Assembly (NCBI RefSeq): GCF_950295315.1
Contig: NC_080179.1
Span: 68,597,680-68,661,679 of the forward strand
DNA from: Erinaceus europaeus
Lineage: Eukaryota > Chordata > Mammalia > Eulipotyphla > Erinaceidae
Length of the DNA stretch: 64,000 nt
Reading direction: 5' to 3'
Program-made: the position numbers and the translations under genes
Notes under the pieces: generated by a model
Databases searched by the model: none
What the model saw: only the letters and a program-made list of their open reading frames with translations
Told to the model about the DNA's origin: nothing
Part shown: in pieces, positions 10,375-20,455 of the stretch
Layout of the letters: each line of letters starts with the position of its first letter
How positions within the stretch are numbered: the stretch's first letter is position 1

Positions 10375-10790
10375 TTTGTTTTCAGGTTTATGGCTGGAGC
10401 TCGGTGCCTGCACTGCAAATCCACTGCTCCTGGCAGCTTTTTTTTTTTCTTCATTTTTTATTGGATAAGACAGGGAAATTGAGAGAAGGGGAAGAGAAAG
10501 AGGGGCCAGGTGGTGGTGCAGCTGGTTAAGTGCTCACATTACAATGCTCAAGGACGCAGGTTCAAGCCCCTGGGAGGGGGATGCGGGGCTACAGGTGTCT
10601 CTCTGTCTCTTTCCCTCTCTATCCCTTCTCCTCTCTCAAATTTCTCTCTGTTTCTATCCAATAATAAATAAGTAAAAAGAGTAAAAAAAAAAAAAAAAAG
10701 GTGGGGGAGAGAAAAATAGACACTTGCAGACCTGCTTTACCACCCTGCAGCTGGGGACCTGGGGGCTCAAACTGGAATCCTTGTGCTGTT
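10375..10790 (-). mobile_element. Eri-A-long SINE, antisense, split by Eri-B
   Basis: The left part (10375-10501) has the 3' module complement (GAGCTCGGTGCCTGCACTGC) and GGATAAGACAGGGAAATTG. The right part (10700-10790) resumes with GACACTTGCAGACCTGC and GGGGGCTCAAACTGG. Confidence 0.75.
10502..10699 (+). mobile_element. Eri-B SINE nested in Eri-A-long
   Basis: GGGCCAGGTGGTGGTGCAGC starts the copy, CAGGTTCAAGCCCCTGG is its box B, and it ends with CCAATAATAAATAAG and a 17-A run. Being inside an A-long copy, it is the younger of the two. Confidence 0.85.
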
Positions 10791-10799
10791 CCTTGCACT

Positions 10800-11170
10800 G
10801 TGGTTCAACTTGGTAACTGAAAGACAGTCCATATCATATAATAGCATAAGTTTGCACAGAAAGGCACGGTCTCCAAGGGTACATTCTTCTTGTCTTAGGA
10901 CCTTTCTGGAAGGGACCTTTGCTAGGCATAGCACATTCAAGAAATGTAGGGGGGCTGTACCTCATAGAAGACATTGCAGGCAAGTGGGTAAACTCATTTC
11001 CTGTCGTTTCTGGGCTGTTCTGACAGTGCCAGAGGTTCTCAGATCTTTATAAAAGCGGCATGTACTGTATAGGGTTGTATGTGGGAAATGGGAAGCAAAA
11101 GAGTGCAGAAAAGAAGAAACTAAAGGTCATAAAATAAGGAAAGGCCCACCTGCTTAATAATCAATTTAAA
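10800..11170. other. Unique sequence, no gene recognised
   Basis: The sequence is GC-balanced and not repetitive by eye. The frame at 10783-11052 starts inside a SINE and is not supported as a gene. Confidence 0.4.
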
Positions 11171-11519
11171 GGGGTCGGGCAGTGGTGCAGCGGGTTAAGC
11201 GCACGTGGCGCAAAGCGCAAGGACCGGCATAAGGATCCCGGTTCGAGCCCCCCGGCTCCCCACCTGCAGGGGAGTCGCTTCACAGGCGGTGAAGCAGGTC
11301 TGCAGGTGTCTGTCTTTCTCTCCCCCTCTCTGTCTTCCCCTCCTCTCTCCATTTCTCTCTGTCCTATCCAACAACGAACAACATCAACAATGGCAATAAT
11401 AATAACCACAATGAGGCTACAACAACAAGGGCAAACAAAAAGGGGGGGAAATGGCCTCCAGGAGCGGTGGATTCATGGTGCAGGCACTGAGCCCAGCAAT
11501 AACCCTGGAGGAAAAAAAA
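11171..11519 (+). mobile_element. Eri-A-long SINE
   Basis: A clean long form: head GGTCGGGCAGTGGTGCAGCG, intact box B, CT body, CAACAACAAGGGC, then the 3' module from GGCCTCCAGGAGCGGTGG to AATAACCCTGGAGG and an A-run. AATCAATTTAAA on the left and AATCATTGTAAAA on the right are an imperfect target-site duplication. Confidence 0.92.
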
Positions 11520-11727
11520 ATAATCATTGTAAAAATAATTTCTGATCCTACCTGATTCCCAGTCTTACCTCAGGGATCTCCAAAACAAAGACACACGTTG
11601 GAGGCAACCCTAAAAGTGTATCTGCTTTACATTGTACTTTCCCAGCAACGGCTGCTAAAAGCCACTCTGTTGATAAACCATTGTCTCCACTACAGATCCT
11701 AAGGGATCACTGTTTACAAGGCTTCCT

Positions 11728-12062
11728 AGGGGGTCAGGCGGTAGCGCAGCAGGTTAAGCGCACGTGGCGCAAAGACCCGTGTAAGGATCTCGGTTCGAGC
11801 CCCCAGCTCCCCACCTGCAGGGGAGTCACTTCACAGGCGGTGAGGCAGGTCTGCAGGTGTCTGTCTTTCTCTCTCCCTCTCTGTCTTCCCCTCCTCTCTC
11901 CATTTCTCTCTGTCCTATCCAACAACAATGACAACAATAATAGTAACAACACCGATAAACAACAAGGGCAACAAAAGGGGAGAAAAATGGCCTCCAGGAG
12001 CCGTGGATTCATGGTGCAGGCACTGAGAGCCCCAGCAATAACCCTGGAGGCAAAAAAAGGGG
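11728..12062 (+). mobile_element. Eri-A-long SINE with short target-site duplication
   Basis: Full long form ending in the 3' module and an A-run. GGCTTCCT flanks it at 11720-11727 and 12063-12070. It lies about 200 bases from another A-long copy in the same orientation. Confidence 0.9.
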
Positions 12063-12387
12063 GGCTTCCTGAAGGAGGAAGAATACATTGGTGAGTGAGT
12101 GAGTCCTGGCCGGCTAACAGTCTCACACTAATAAAACAGGGCAGCAAAAGTCAAAGGAAATTGAAGTGTGTAAGGGGACAGTAAAGTTTGGGTGCAAAAG
12201 ACGGACGTTGGTATCTTTGTTCATTGTCCACCTAAACTTTAAACTTTAAACTTTCACCCTGCTGTTTGCTGAATTGTCAACCACCAGTAAATGACCAGAT
12301 TTTGGTCAAGCCTTGTTCACCTGAGAGTCTGTTTCCACATTTGTGAAGTGATTGTACAAGTTCAGCACTTCTAGGGCAGGATCTGAA
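12063..12387. other. Unique sequence, no gene recognised
   Basis: A short AAACTTTAAACTTTAAACTT tandem lies near 12233-12254. Nothing else is recognised. Confidence 0.4.
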
Positions 12388-12475
12388 AGAAAGGAAGGAA
12401 GAAAGGAAGAAAAAAAAAGAAAGAAAGAAAGGAAGGAAGGAAGGAAAGAAGGAAGGAAAGAAGGAAAGAAGAGAT
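12388..12475. repeat. (GGAA/GAAA)n purine tract
   Basis: A mixed GGAA and GAAA run occupies the place where the head of the following Eri-B SINE should be. Confidence 0.9.
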
Positions 12476-12632
12476 TCAAACCCCCAGTCCCACCTGCAGG
12501 AGGAGAGCTTCACCAAGGGTGACGCAGTGCTGCGGGTGTGTCCATCTCTCTTCCTCTCTAGTTTCCATTTCCCCTCCGTTTCTGGCTGTCTCTATCCAAT
12601 AAATAAAGATAATAATAGAGAAGAAAAGAGAG
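12476..12632 (+). mobile_element. Eri-B SINE lacking its head
   Basis: It starts within box B (TTCAAACCCCCAGTCCCACC) directly after the purine tract and continues to CCAATAAATAAAGATAATAA. The tRNA box A half is missing. Confidence 0.8.
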
Positions 12633-12640
12633 AAATCATC

Positions 12641-12771
12641 TGGGGCTGGGGAGACAGCATAAAAGCTCTCCAGAAGATTTTCATGCCTGAGGCACCAGCG
12701 ATCCCTAGTTCAGTCTTCAGCTTTACCATAAGCCAGAGTTGAGCAATGCTCTGGGTGAAAAAAAAAAAAAA
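12641..12771 (+). mobile_element. Eri-C SINE, first of a tandem pair
   Basis: GGGGCTGGGGAGACAGCATA to GAGCAATGCTCTGGG, then a 13-A run that directly meets the next copy. Confidence 0.85.
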
Positions 12772-12895
12772 TGTCTGGAAGGATAGCATCATGTTTATGC
12801 AAAAACATTGGGTTGCCTGAGGCTCTGAGGTCCCAGGTTCAGTCCCCTGCACTACTGTAAACCAGAGCTGAGCACGCTCTGGTTAAAAAAAAAAA
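12772..12895 (+). mobile_element. Eri-C SINE, second of a tandem pair
   Basis: GGAAGGATAGCATCATG, GGTCCCAGGTTCAGTCCCC and GAGCTGAGCACGCTCTGG, then an A-run. It inserted at or near the tail of the preceding copy. Confidence 0.85.
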
Positions 12896-13062
12896 GTCTG
12901 CTTGTCAAATGTGTCTGGCAGGTGGTGGATTGCATAGTATTTTTAACTGCAGGGCTTTTCAGAAACGTTAATAACCGAACACTCAGTCTAAATAGCTGAA
13001 GGAAGGTGTGCTGTTCAGGGCCAGCCTCCATTCCAGAAGGTAGAATTCCTTCTGCAGACACT

Positions 13063-13122
13063 TCGGGAGGTCCTGTGGTCTGAGCACTAAAAGACTGGAC
13101 TAGCAGATGCCTGAGGTTCTCA
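13063..13122 (+). mobile_element. Eri-D SINE fragment
   Basis: CGGGAGGTCCTGTGGTCTGA and AAAGACTGGACTAGC resemble the D head; the rest is lost. Confidence 0.5.
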
Positions 13123-13283
13123 AAGTTTTAATTTCTATGAATCTCCAAGGAGATAACTCATCTCTTTCCTTTTTTTTTTTTTTTTGTTTCTTTTGTGCAG
13201 CTAGTCCCTTACCTCTTATCTAGATGATAAGATATGAGATAAGATCTGATGATGAGATCTGGTACTGTTTATAAAGGTTTTGA

Positions 13284-13310
13284 TTATATATATATATATT
13301 TATATATATC
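13284..13310. repeat. (TA)n microsatellite
   Basis: A short imperfect TA run lies immediately upstream of the L1 fragment. Confidence 0.85.
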
Positions 13311-13757
13311 CAGTTAGACGCCTATGCTCATAGCTACATTATGCACAGTAGCCAAAGGGTGGAAGCAACCTAAATGCCCATCGACTGGTGACTGGATAAA
13401 GAGATTATGGGATATATGATCCACGGAATAAATAGTACTTTGCAATAAAAAAAGATAATATTGTGTCCTTGAGACAAAATGGATGGAACTGGAGGTGGAA
13501 TACTTAGTGAAATAAGTAAAGAGGTGAAAGACAGCTACATGTGTGAGATCTGGAGACCTGAAACCCATGAACTTGAGAGAAAAAAATAAAAACAGCAGCA
13601 GCAAACACACTCTCTCTAAAACTGTGAGAAGCATGGTGGTTGTGGTTGGGAGGATGGGGGGGCACAGAATTTTGGCAGTGAGCACTTTATAGAACTGCAT
13701 GTACCCTGTAGTCCTATCTTATAAACCTCTGCTAGTAATAAATTTAAAAAATATGGT
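13311..13757 (+). mobile_element. L1 3' end, 5'-truncated
   Basis: This is the end of ORF2 and the 3' UTR of an L1. TAGCCAAAGGGTGGAAGC, CTAAATGCCCATCGACTGG and AGACAAAATGGATGGAACTGG match the conserved ORF2 tail. Frame-breaking changes make it non-functional. It ends in an A-rich stretch. It is a different, older-looking subfamily from the copy at 19.6 kb. Confidence 0.85.
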
Positions 13758-13767
13758 TTGGAGGAAA

Positions 13768-13965
13768 AAAAAATGCCATTCAGATCTTCCACCTTCTGCA
13801 CCCCATAATGATCCTGGGTCCATGTTCGGAGAAGGATAAAGAATAGGAAAGCTGGAATGAGAGGAAATGGAATACATAACTCAGGTGGTGGGAAATGTTT
13901 GGAATTGTACCCTTTTATGTATGGTCTTGTCGATATTTGTATTTTATAAATAAAGAAAAAAATTT
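13768..13965 (+). mobile_element. Family X (X2 end), 5'-truncated
   Basis: CAGATCTTCCACCTTCTGC opens the fragment, followed by ATGATCCTGGGTCCATG and GGAATTGTACCCTTTTATG. It ends TTTTATAAATAAAG and an A-rich tail. It abuts the L1 tail. Confidence 0.75.
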
Positions 13966-13988
13966 AGAAAAAGAAAATCCCTGTATAG

Positions 13989-14210
13989 TGGGGCAGGGTG
14001 GCGGCTCACTTGGTTGAGTGCACATGTTACAACATACAATGGCCGAGGTTCAAACCCCCAGTCCCACCTGCAGGAGGAGAGCTTCACCAGGAGTGAAGCA
14101 GTGCTGCGGGTGTGTCGTCTCTCTTCCTCTCTAGTTTCCATTTCCCCTCTGTTTCAGGCTGTCTCTATCCAATAAATAAAGATAATAATGGAGAAAAAGA
14201 GAAAAAAAAA
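13989..14210 (+). mobile_element. Eri-B SINE
   Basis: GGGCAGGGTGGCGGCTCACT, GAGGTTCAAACCCCCAGTCC, and CCAATAAATAAAGATAATAA with an A-rich tail. It is a close relative of the truncated copy at 12476. Confidence 0.85.
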
Positions 14211-14217
14211 GTAATGA

Positions 14218-14545
14218 AAGAATACTGCTCAGCTCTGGTTTATGGTGGTGCTGGGGATTGATCCTGGGACTTGAGACCCTCAGGCATGAAAGGCTTTTTA
14301 AAATTATTTTTATTATCTTTATTTATTGGATAGAGACAGCCAGAAATCAAGAGGGAAGGGGGTGATAGAGAGGGAGAGACACAGAGAGACACCTGTAGCC
14401 CTGCTTTACCACTCATGAAGATTTCCCCCTGTAGGTGGAACCCGGGTCCTTGCGCATTGTAACATGTGCACTCAACCAAGTGCACCACCACCTGGACCCG
14501 GGCATAAAAGGTTTTTTTGGTAGAGCCATTATGATATCTGTGTGG
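14218..14545 (-). mobile_element. Eri-C SINE, antisense, split by Eri-B
   Basis: The left part runs from ACTGCTCAGCTCTGGTTTAT to GCATGAAAGGCTTTT. The right part after 14517 resumes with AGCCATTATGATATCTG. The two halves make one C element. Confidence 0.8.
14299..14501 (-). mobile_element. Eri-B SINE nested in Eri-C
   Basis: A typical antisense B. Duplicated host sequence flanks it: GCATGAAAGGCTTTT (14284-14298) and GCATAAAAGGTTTTT (14502-14516). Confidence 0.9.
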
Positions 14546-14559
14546 CCCTAATTCTTTCT

Positions 14560-14702
14560 TCTTCTTCTTTTTAATCGATAAGAGATTAAAAATAAAAGAG
14601 AGAGAGAGCGACCAGAGAACTTCCCCACCATTTATCCAGTGTGGAGAACCAAGTCCAGGGCCTCATGCACACAAGTCAAACAAGTCAAAACAAGTCACCT
14701 CC
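14560..14702 (-). mobile_element. Eri-D SINE, antisense, diverged
   Basis: GAGAGAGAGCGACCAGAGAA, CCAGTGTGGAGAACCAAGTC and CAGGGCCTCATGCACAC. CAAGTCAAACAAGTCAAAAC is a small local tandem near the head end. Confidence 0.5.
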
Positions 14703-15246
14703 CTTGTTTTCAATCTCAAGTTGCAATTGGGAGTTTGTTTAACAGTCATTGAACATTTTCCCCAAGTGATAAAAGATGTGTTCGAATGTTGGTTTATTTC
14801 TGAAGTCTTCTGGTGGGTCCTCACTTGCTTGAGTTGTCCTGGTGAGGATTCCAAACCATACCGGACACCAGTTTTTGAATCCAATTCTCACCTTTCATAC
14901 GTTTAGACATCTAGATAGTTCCTTAATTCATCACTAACCTCAAGCCCTGGTGGAGAGGAGGTGCTTGTGGATGTTCAATGAGCAGAAATCCCCCTTCCTC
15001 AAACACTGTTTGCTGAGAGCAGGTGACTGGATGGGCAGTACTTCCTGTAATCACCACCATTGTTGCACCTGTCTTGTGACCATCACCTGGCACACAGCAC
15101 TATTTTACTTTAGCAATGAAAAGTGAGTCTTTTACAACCCACAGGGGCTGTGAATTAGTGTCTGGTGTTTATTTTTTTTCTATTTTTGAAGACACCAGAC
15201 AACATATCAAGAATTCTTAGACATCTTTGTGCTCTATGACCTGATG
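14703..15246. other. Unique sequence, no gene recognised
   Basis: No recognisable repeat. Complementary short frames at 14663-14906 occur on both strands and have no supporting features. Confidence 0.4.
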
Positions 15247-15350
15247 TGCCCTGGCGAGAGCATTGGACTCTCAAGCACAAGGTCCTGAATTCAGCCTCAG
15301 GCATTGCATGTGCCAGAGTGATGCTCTGCTTCTCTCCCTCCTTTACCTTT
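15247..15350 (+). mobile_element. Eri-D SINE
   Basis: GCCCTGGCGAGAGCATTGGA, CTCTCAAGCACAAGGTCC, TGCCAGAGTGATGCTCTGC and a short CT end. Confidence 0.75.
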
Positions 15351-15352
15351 GT

Positions 15353-15446
15353 GAGGCCAGGCAGTGGTACATCTGGTAGAGTTACAGTGTGCAGGGATCC
15401 TGATTCAAGTTATGGATTTCTTCTGTCTCTATCCAACAAACAAGTC
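15353..15446 (+). mobile_element. Eri-B SINE with internal deletion
   Basis: The head GGCCAGGCAGTGGTACATCT and box B-like GATTCAAGTTATGG are joined directly to TCTGTCTCTATCCAACAAAC, so most of the body is missing. Confidence 0.65.
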
Positions 15447-16053
15447 AAAAACTGTGCAGATTTCACAAAACAGACATTTGTGGGAACTGACTTGAAGCAG
15501 ATCAGTGAACATTGCAAAGGGATGGAATGCTTTCTAGTAGGACTGGGTGTTCCATGTGGGTCTGAATCTTTGGGTCCTGAACCCACTAGGCAGGCTTGGC
15601 TTTGCTTAGGCGTGTTGCAGCGTTCCCCTCTTTGGAAAGCTTAGTCATTTCATGGATGAAGGCATTTCATAAAAGTCTCTGCATAACCTTTAAGTCAGCT
15701 CAGGTGAAAGAGAGTTTAATTTGCATTTGGTCCTTACTTGATAGCTGGTAATTTTTAGGCAACTCTCTGGCAGTAGAGAAAAGATGGAATCTTTCCATCA
15801 TTTTGCAAACTTTTTGACTAAGTCTCTCTCTTGTTCAAGATGAGTTATTTGGGAGATGACGGTATGTATACACCGGTCTCCATTCAGAATAAGAGGAAAG
15901 GAAGCATTCTTACCTTTATGATTCTCTGGTAATGGCTAGTTCCTTATCTGTAGCCTCACTTAGCAAAGTAGGGGTGAGTTAAGCACCTGCCCACGATCAT
16001 CTTCAGCCCAGATAGACAGTGAAGAGCAAATGACTTGTTGGAAGCCTTGGCAT
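15447..16053. other. Unique sequence, no gene recognised
   Basis: The open frame at 15246-15644 starts in SINE sequence. The unique part shows no recognised family. Confidence 0.4.
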
Positions 16054-16070
16054 TGAAATTAATTTTCTTT

Positions 16071-16100
16071 TTTTTTTTTTTAAGGTTAGACAGATAGGAG

Positions 16101-16144
<44 letters not shown>

Positions 16145-16221
16145 ACCAGACATCACTGTGTGCTGCTGGGGATTGAACTCAGGACCTCTTGCTTTATCCA
16201 GTGTGCCACTTCCCGGACCAC
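16071..16221 (-). mobile_element. Eri-D SINE, antisense, with target-site duplication
   Basis: The T-tail, (GA)n body, GCTGGGGATTGAACTCAGG and GCCACTTCCCGGACCA are typical. TGAAATTAATTTTCTTT (16054-16070) matches TGAAATTACTTTTCTTT (16222-16238) with one mismatch in 17. Confidence 0.92.
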
Positions 16222-16238
16222 TGAAATTACTTTTCTTT

Positions 16239-16684
16239 GCTCTGATTTTACCTATGAAACGGCAGTGTTGAGATTCTCTTTTCGCTTCTGTCTCAGGCAG
16301 GTATTTGTGTCGTTTTTTTTTTTTTTTTTGGCAGCACATAAAAAACTGTCTCTTTATTGGTGATTTTGAGAATTGTTGGTACTTGAGTAGAGATTATGAG
16401 CTTAAGATTAAATCACTTTGAAATCTCTTAAAAATAGTTACAGATTTTAATATTGCTTCAGCACTGTCTGCACTTAATATGTTGAACAACTTGAGTGACC
16501 GAATGTTTCACACTTGCCAATACAAACAAGGTATTAATAAGACAAGTAGCTTTTCTCTTTCCTTTTTTTTTTTAAACCAGGTCTTATGCAGAATATAGAA
16601 AGGAACTATAAGATGTGGCAGCTGCCCTTATAGAACTGGGAATTAACTTCTCTATCTCTTTCTTTAAATATCTGAACACCAGTA
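16239..16684. other. Unique sequence with T-runs
   Basis: T-runs at about 16313-16329 and 16563-16573 may be old antisense retroposon tails. No body is identified. Confidence 0.4.
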
Positions 16685-16952
16685 GGACTGAGCAGTGGGG
16701 TACCAGGTGGGGTGCACACATTAGCATGTGCAAGAACTCAGATTCAAGCCCTAGTCCCCACCTGCAGGTAGGGAAATCTCATGAATGGTGAAGCAGTGCT
16801 GCAGATGTCTCCCTTTCTCTGTCTTCTCCACTCTATTTCTCTCTATCTCTATCAGAAAAAGAAAGAAGAAGGATAAGAGAGGCAGCTGGGAACAGTGAAG
16901 TGACAGTGCAGCCATCAAGCCCTAGTGGTAACTCTAATGGTAAAATAAATGT
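16685..16952 (+). mobile_element. Eri-B-long SINE
   Basis: GAACTCAGATTCAAGCCCTA is the box B region, CTATCTCTATCAGAAAAAG follows the CT body, and a diverged 3' module ends CCCTAGTGGTAACTCTAATG. Confidence 0.75.
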
Positions 16953-17480
16953 AAAGACCTACCTAAAGATAATCTGGTGCTAATCACTGTTGTAGGGTGG
17001 GAAATTAATTGTAAATGAAACCGGTCAAAAACCCTGTGGATAAAGCAGTGACTAAGACTCACAGACTGCGTTATATAGCTTGCATTAATGAGGGGTGGAG
17101 AGAGAAAATAAAGGAATGAGGAAACGACTCAATATGCTGTGTTGTGCTAAGTGCTATGAAGAAGTTGAAGTTGAGAAGAGAGAAAGAGAGAGAGAGAGAG
17201 GAAGTGCTGAAAGTGGGGAGAGATGGTTGATATTAAACAAGGTGAGCATAGAAAGCCCACCCCACCATAAAGGTGCCATTCCAGCACCTGGACCAGGTGA
17301 GGGAGAGAGTCGGGGTGGGAGGGGTCTTCCAGACAGGAATCTGTCGGTCCTGTGGTGATGTCATGCCCTGCTGGCTTCCAGAATACCAAGGAGACCAGTG
17401 GAGCGAGTGGAGGAAGCCGGGGAAAACAGAAGATGTTGGGGGTAGATCGTGCTGCTTCTAGAGATTATAGCAGAGATTAT
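16953..17480. other. Unique sequence, no gene recognised
   Basis: A short (GA)n lies near 17177-17200. Frames at 17095-17461 are short and have no recognisable domain. Confidence 0.4.
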
Positions 17481-17668
17481 TCCTTCCTCCCTCCCAACTC
17501 TTTCCTTCCTCTCCTCTCCTCTCCTCTCCTCTCCCTTTTTTCCTTCATCCTTTCCCCCTTAGCTTTTTCCTTCCATCCATCCATCCATCCACCCACCCAC
17601 CCATCCATCCACCCATCCATCCATCCATCCATCCATCCATCCATCCATCCATCCATCCATCCATCTAT
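17481..17668. repeat. Pyrimidine tract and (CCAT)n microsatellite
   Basis: A TCCTCTCC-type run is followed by (CCAT)n with CCAC variants at about 17570-17666. The plus-strand SIHPSIHP and minus-strand WMDGWMDG frames here come from the tetranucleotide and are not genes. Confidence 0.95.
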
Positions 17669-17750
17669 CATCTCTTTCCACCTGAGTGAATTGGGAAGCC
17701 ATGTGAAGAATGTGCACCTGCGGAATGGCCTGATTAAATATGTGTTTTAA

Positions 17751-18335
17751 GGGGCCAAGTGGTATCTCACTTAGTAGATCACACACATATCACCATGTTT
17801 GATGACCTGGGTTCAAGCCCCTGGCTCCCATCTGCAGGGGAAAGCTTCATGGGTGATGACACAGTACTGCAGGTATCTCTCTCTCTCTCTTTCTCTCTCT
17901 CTCTGTCTTTTACCCTCTATAAAAATGAAAAGAGGGAGGAGTCGGGTGGTAGCGCAGCGGGTTAAGTGCACATGGCGCAAAGCGTAAGGACTGACGTAAA
18001 GATCCCGGTTCGAGCCCCCGGCTCCCCACCTGCAGGGGAGTCGCTTACAGGCGGTGAAGCAGGTCTGCAGGTGTCTGTCTTTCTCTCCCCCTCTCTGTCT
18101 GCCCCTCCTCTCTCCATATCTCGCTGTCCTACCCAATAACAATGACATCAATAATAACTAAAATAATAAAACAACAAGGGCAACAAAAGGGAATAAATAA
18201 ATAAATATTTTTAAAAAGAGGGGGTGAAGAAAGAAAGAATGAAAGCAAGAAAGCAAGGAGGAAGAAGTGAACAAACATTCCACTAGAGGCCATGGAGCCA
18301 TGCAGGCACCAGTAATCACCCCTGTGGGGGAAAAA
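17751..18335 (+). mobile_element. Eri-B-long SINE split by Eri-A
   Basis: The left part has GGGGCCAAGTGGTATCTCAC, TGGGTTCAAGCCCCTGGC and a CT tract. The right part (about 18217-18335) resumes with a purine-rich stretch and a 3' module piece, GGAGCCATGCAGGCACC. Confidence 0.75.
17939..18216 (+). mobile_element. Eri-A SINE nested in Eri-B-long
   Basis: GGAGTCGGGTGGTAGCGCAG to a (AAAT)n tail. AAAAGAGGG occurs on both sides (17928-17936 and 18215-18223), consistent with a duplicated target. Confidence 0.88.
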
Positions 18336-18366
18336 CAAAACATAGGTGATTTTCAAAATCACTAAC

Positions 18367-18482
18367 AGGTTGGGGGAAATAGCACAGCAGTAACCCATAA
18401 AACTTGTATGCAAGAGGTTCCAAGTTCAGTTCCCAGTACAACTAATAGCGAGAGCGGAGTGGTGCTCTGTCTGGTAAATAAC
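18367..18482 (+). mobile_element. Eri-C SINE, diverged
   Basis: GGTTGGGGGAAATAGCACAG, CCAAGTTCAGTTCCC and GAGTGGTGCTCTGTCTGG. Confidence 0.75.
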
Positions 18483-18549
18483 TATACAAGCACATTTTAA
18501 GAAGTTCACTAGTGATTGTGAGAATGAACACTAGGAGAGAGGGCGAATT

Positions 18550-18990
18550 TAGATGGAGGCTGTTGTGATAGATCAGTTGCTGACTTAGATCTGGGTGGCT
18601 ACAGTGGAGAAGGTGGAGAGGGCATGCCTTTGTTTATTTGGAAAGACGGGAGGTGGAAACGGGGCTGACTGAAAGGCAGGACGTGAGGCATCTGTGAGAA
18701 AGTAAAATCAAAGATGATTCCAAGATTTGGATCCTGGTAACTAGACAGCAGGGTTGTCATTTGTGGGATGGGAAGGGCGAGCAAGGAGGAGCCTGTGTAG
18801 CAGAGGACCCAGTCAGCTAGCATCACACCTCCATGGAGGTGCTTAGCAGCCTTCTGAATAGACTTATGGAGACAGGCCACTGAGAATGGGATGGGGAGAT
18901 CTGGGGAGATGTCTGGGCTAGAGGCACGACAATGGGAGCCTCACTGTCTCTGTAAAAGCCGTGACGAGGGAAGATGCAGGAGCAGGTCAG
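18550..18990 (+). mobile_element. Possible ancient L2-like interspersed repeat
   Basis: AAGATGATTCCAAGATTTGG, TTGTCATTTGTGGGATGGGA and GGAGATGTCTGGGCTAGAGG appear in an order I know from an old mammalian repeat that I would tentatively call L2. Divergence is high. Confidence 0.35.
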
Positions 18991-19094
18991 ACCTACGCAT
19001 CAGAGCAGAGTGAGGAAAGTGAAAATAGCCTTTTATTATTTGCTGTCATGAAGAGAGATTTGGGAATCTGTAGCTGGGAGAGATAAGGCAGTTT

Positions 19095-19390
19095 GTTTGT
19101 TTTTAAATTTACTTATTTATTTATTTCCTTTTGTTGCCCTTGTTTTATTGTTGAAGTTATTATTATTGTTGTTATTGATGTCGTTGCTGTTGGATAGGAC
19201 AGAGAGAAATGGAGAGAGGAGGGGGAAGACAGAGAGGGGGAGAGAAAGACAGACACCTGCAGACCTGATTCACCACCCGTGAAGTGATTCCCCTGCAGGT
19301 GGGGAGCCAGGGCTTGAACCGGGATTCTTTTTCCGGTCCTTGCGCTTTGCGCCACATGCACTTAAGCTATTGGGCTACTGCCCGACTCTC
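19095..19390 (-). mobile_element. Eri-A SINE, antisense, with target-site duplication
   Basis: A full-length antisense A. GAGATAAGGCAGTTT (19080-19094) recurs as GAGATAAGGCAATTT (19391-19405), with one mismatch in 15. Confidence 0.93.
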
Positions 19391-19570
19391 GAGATAAGGC
19401 AATTTTTAAGGCAAGTGTGAGACTGGGAATATTCTTTGCAAGCAGGTAATTTTTCGAGAGGAAGAGATAATAAGAGATACAATGTTAGACACACTGCAGT
19501 CCCATAGTTGAGAGATCATGCCCAGATCAGAGTAGAATTCTCTCACATGAGCAGCCTGGAGAATTGTCAG

Positions 19571-20455
19571 AACATTAGAAATGCATCTACCCTATGACCT
19601 GGCAGTTCCTCTCCTGGGGATATATCCTCAGGAAACAAACACAATCAAAGAGATCTATGTACACCTATGTTCATAGCAGCACAATTCATAATATCTCCCA
19701 AATTGGAATCAACTCAGGTGTCCAACAACAGATGAGTGACTTAGAAAGTCGTGGCATATATACACAATGGAGTACTACTCAGCTGTTAAGAATGATGAAA
19801 TAGGGAGTCGGGCAGTAGCACAGCAGATTAAGTGCACATGGCGCAAAGCCCAAGGACTGGTGTAAGGATCCCAGTTCGAGCCCCTGGCTCCCCACCTTCA
19901 GGGGAGTCACTTCACAGGGGGTGAAGCAGGTCTGCAGGTGTCTTTCTCTCCCCCTTTCTGTCTCCCCCTTCTCTCTCCATTTCTCTCTGGCCTATCCGAC
20001 AGCGACAACATCGGTAACAACAACAACTACAGCAACAACAACAAAAAGACAGCAAGGGCAACAAAAAGCTAAATAAAAAAAAAAAAAAAGAATGATGAAA
20101 TAATCTCCTTTGCCTCATCTTGGGTAGATCATGAAGTGATCATGGAAAGCCAAAAACAGAAGGATGAATACCAAATGATTTCACTCCGAGGTGGAATTTA
20201 ATAAACCAGGACAAGAAGGGAAAACACAATGTAAACTTTGAACTGTGTTTGCTGTATTGCACCAAAGCAAAGGACTCTGGGGAAAGAGGGTTGAGGAGAG
20301 GGAGGTTCCTTTAGGGTCCTGGTGAATGATGATGGAAAAGGACCTAAATTGGGGGCGAAAGTGTTCTGTTGACATCAGACGTAGGGAGATAATTTGTATC
20401 CATGTGTCAACCACTGCACTATATACCACTGACACCAAAAAAAAAAAAAAAAAAA
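19571..20455 (+). mobile_element. L1 3' end, 5'-truncated, split by Eri-A
   Basis: This covers the ORF2 C-terminus and 3' UTR. Conceptual translation of the left part reads HLPYDLAVPLLGIYPQETN and later MEYYSAV, the conserved tail of L1 ORF2. Internal stops show it is dead. It ends in a 19-A run at 20437-20455. An Eri-A SINE interrupts it at 19803-20087. Confidence 0.92.
19803..20087 (+). mobile_element. Eri-A SINE nested in L1 with perfect target-site duplication
   Basis: AAGAATGATGAAATA is present at 19788-19802 and again at 20088-20102, a perfect 15-base duplication of L1 sequence. The tail is AAATAA plus an A-run. Confidence 0.96.

Noticed and set aside
17477..17786. Tandem SIHP / WMDG peptide frames
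   Set aside because: Direct translation of the (CCAT)n microsatellite.
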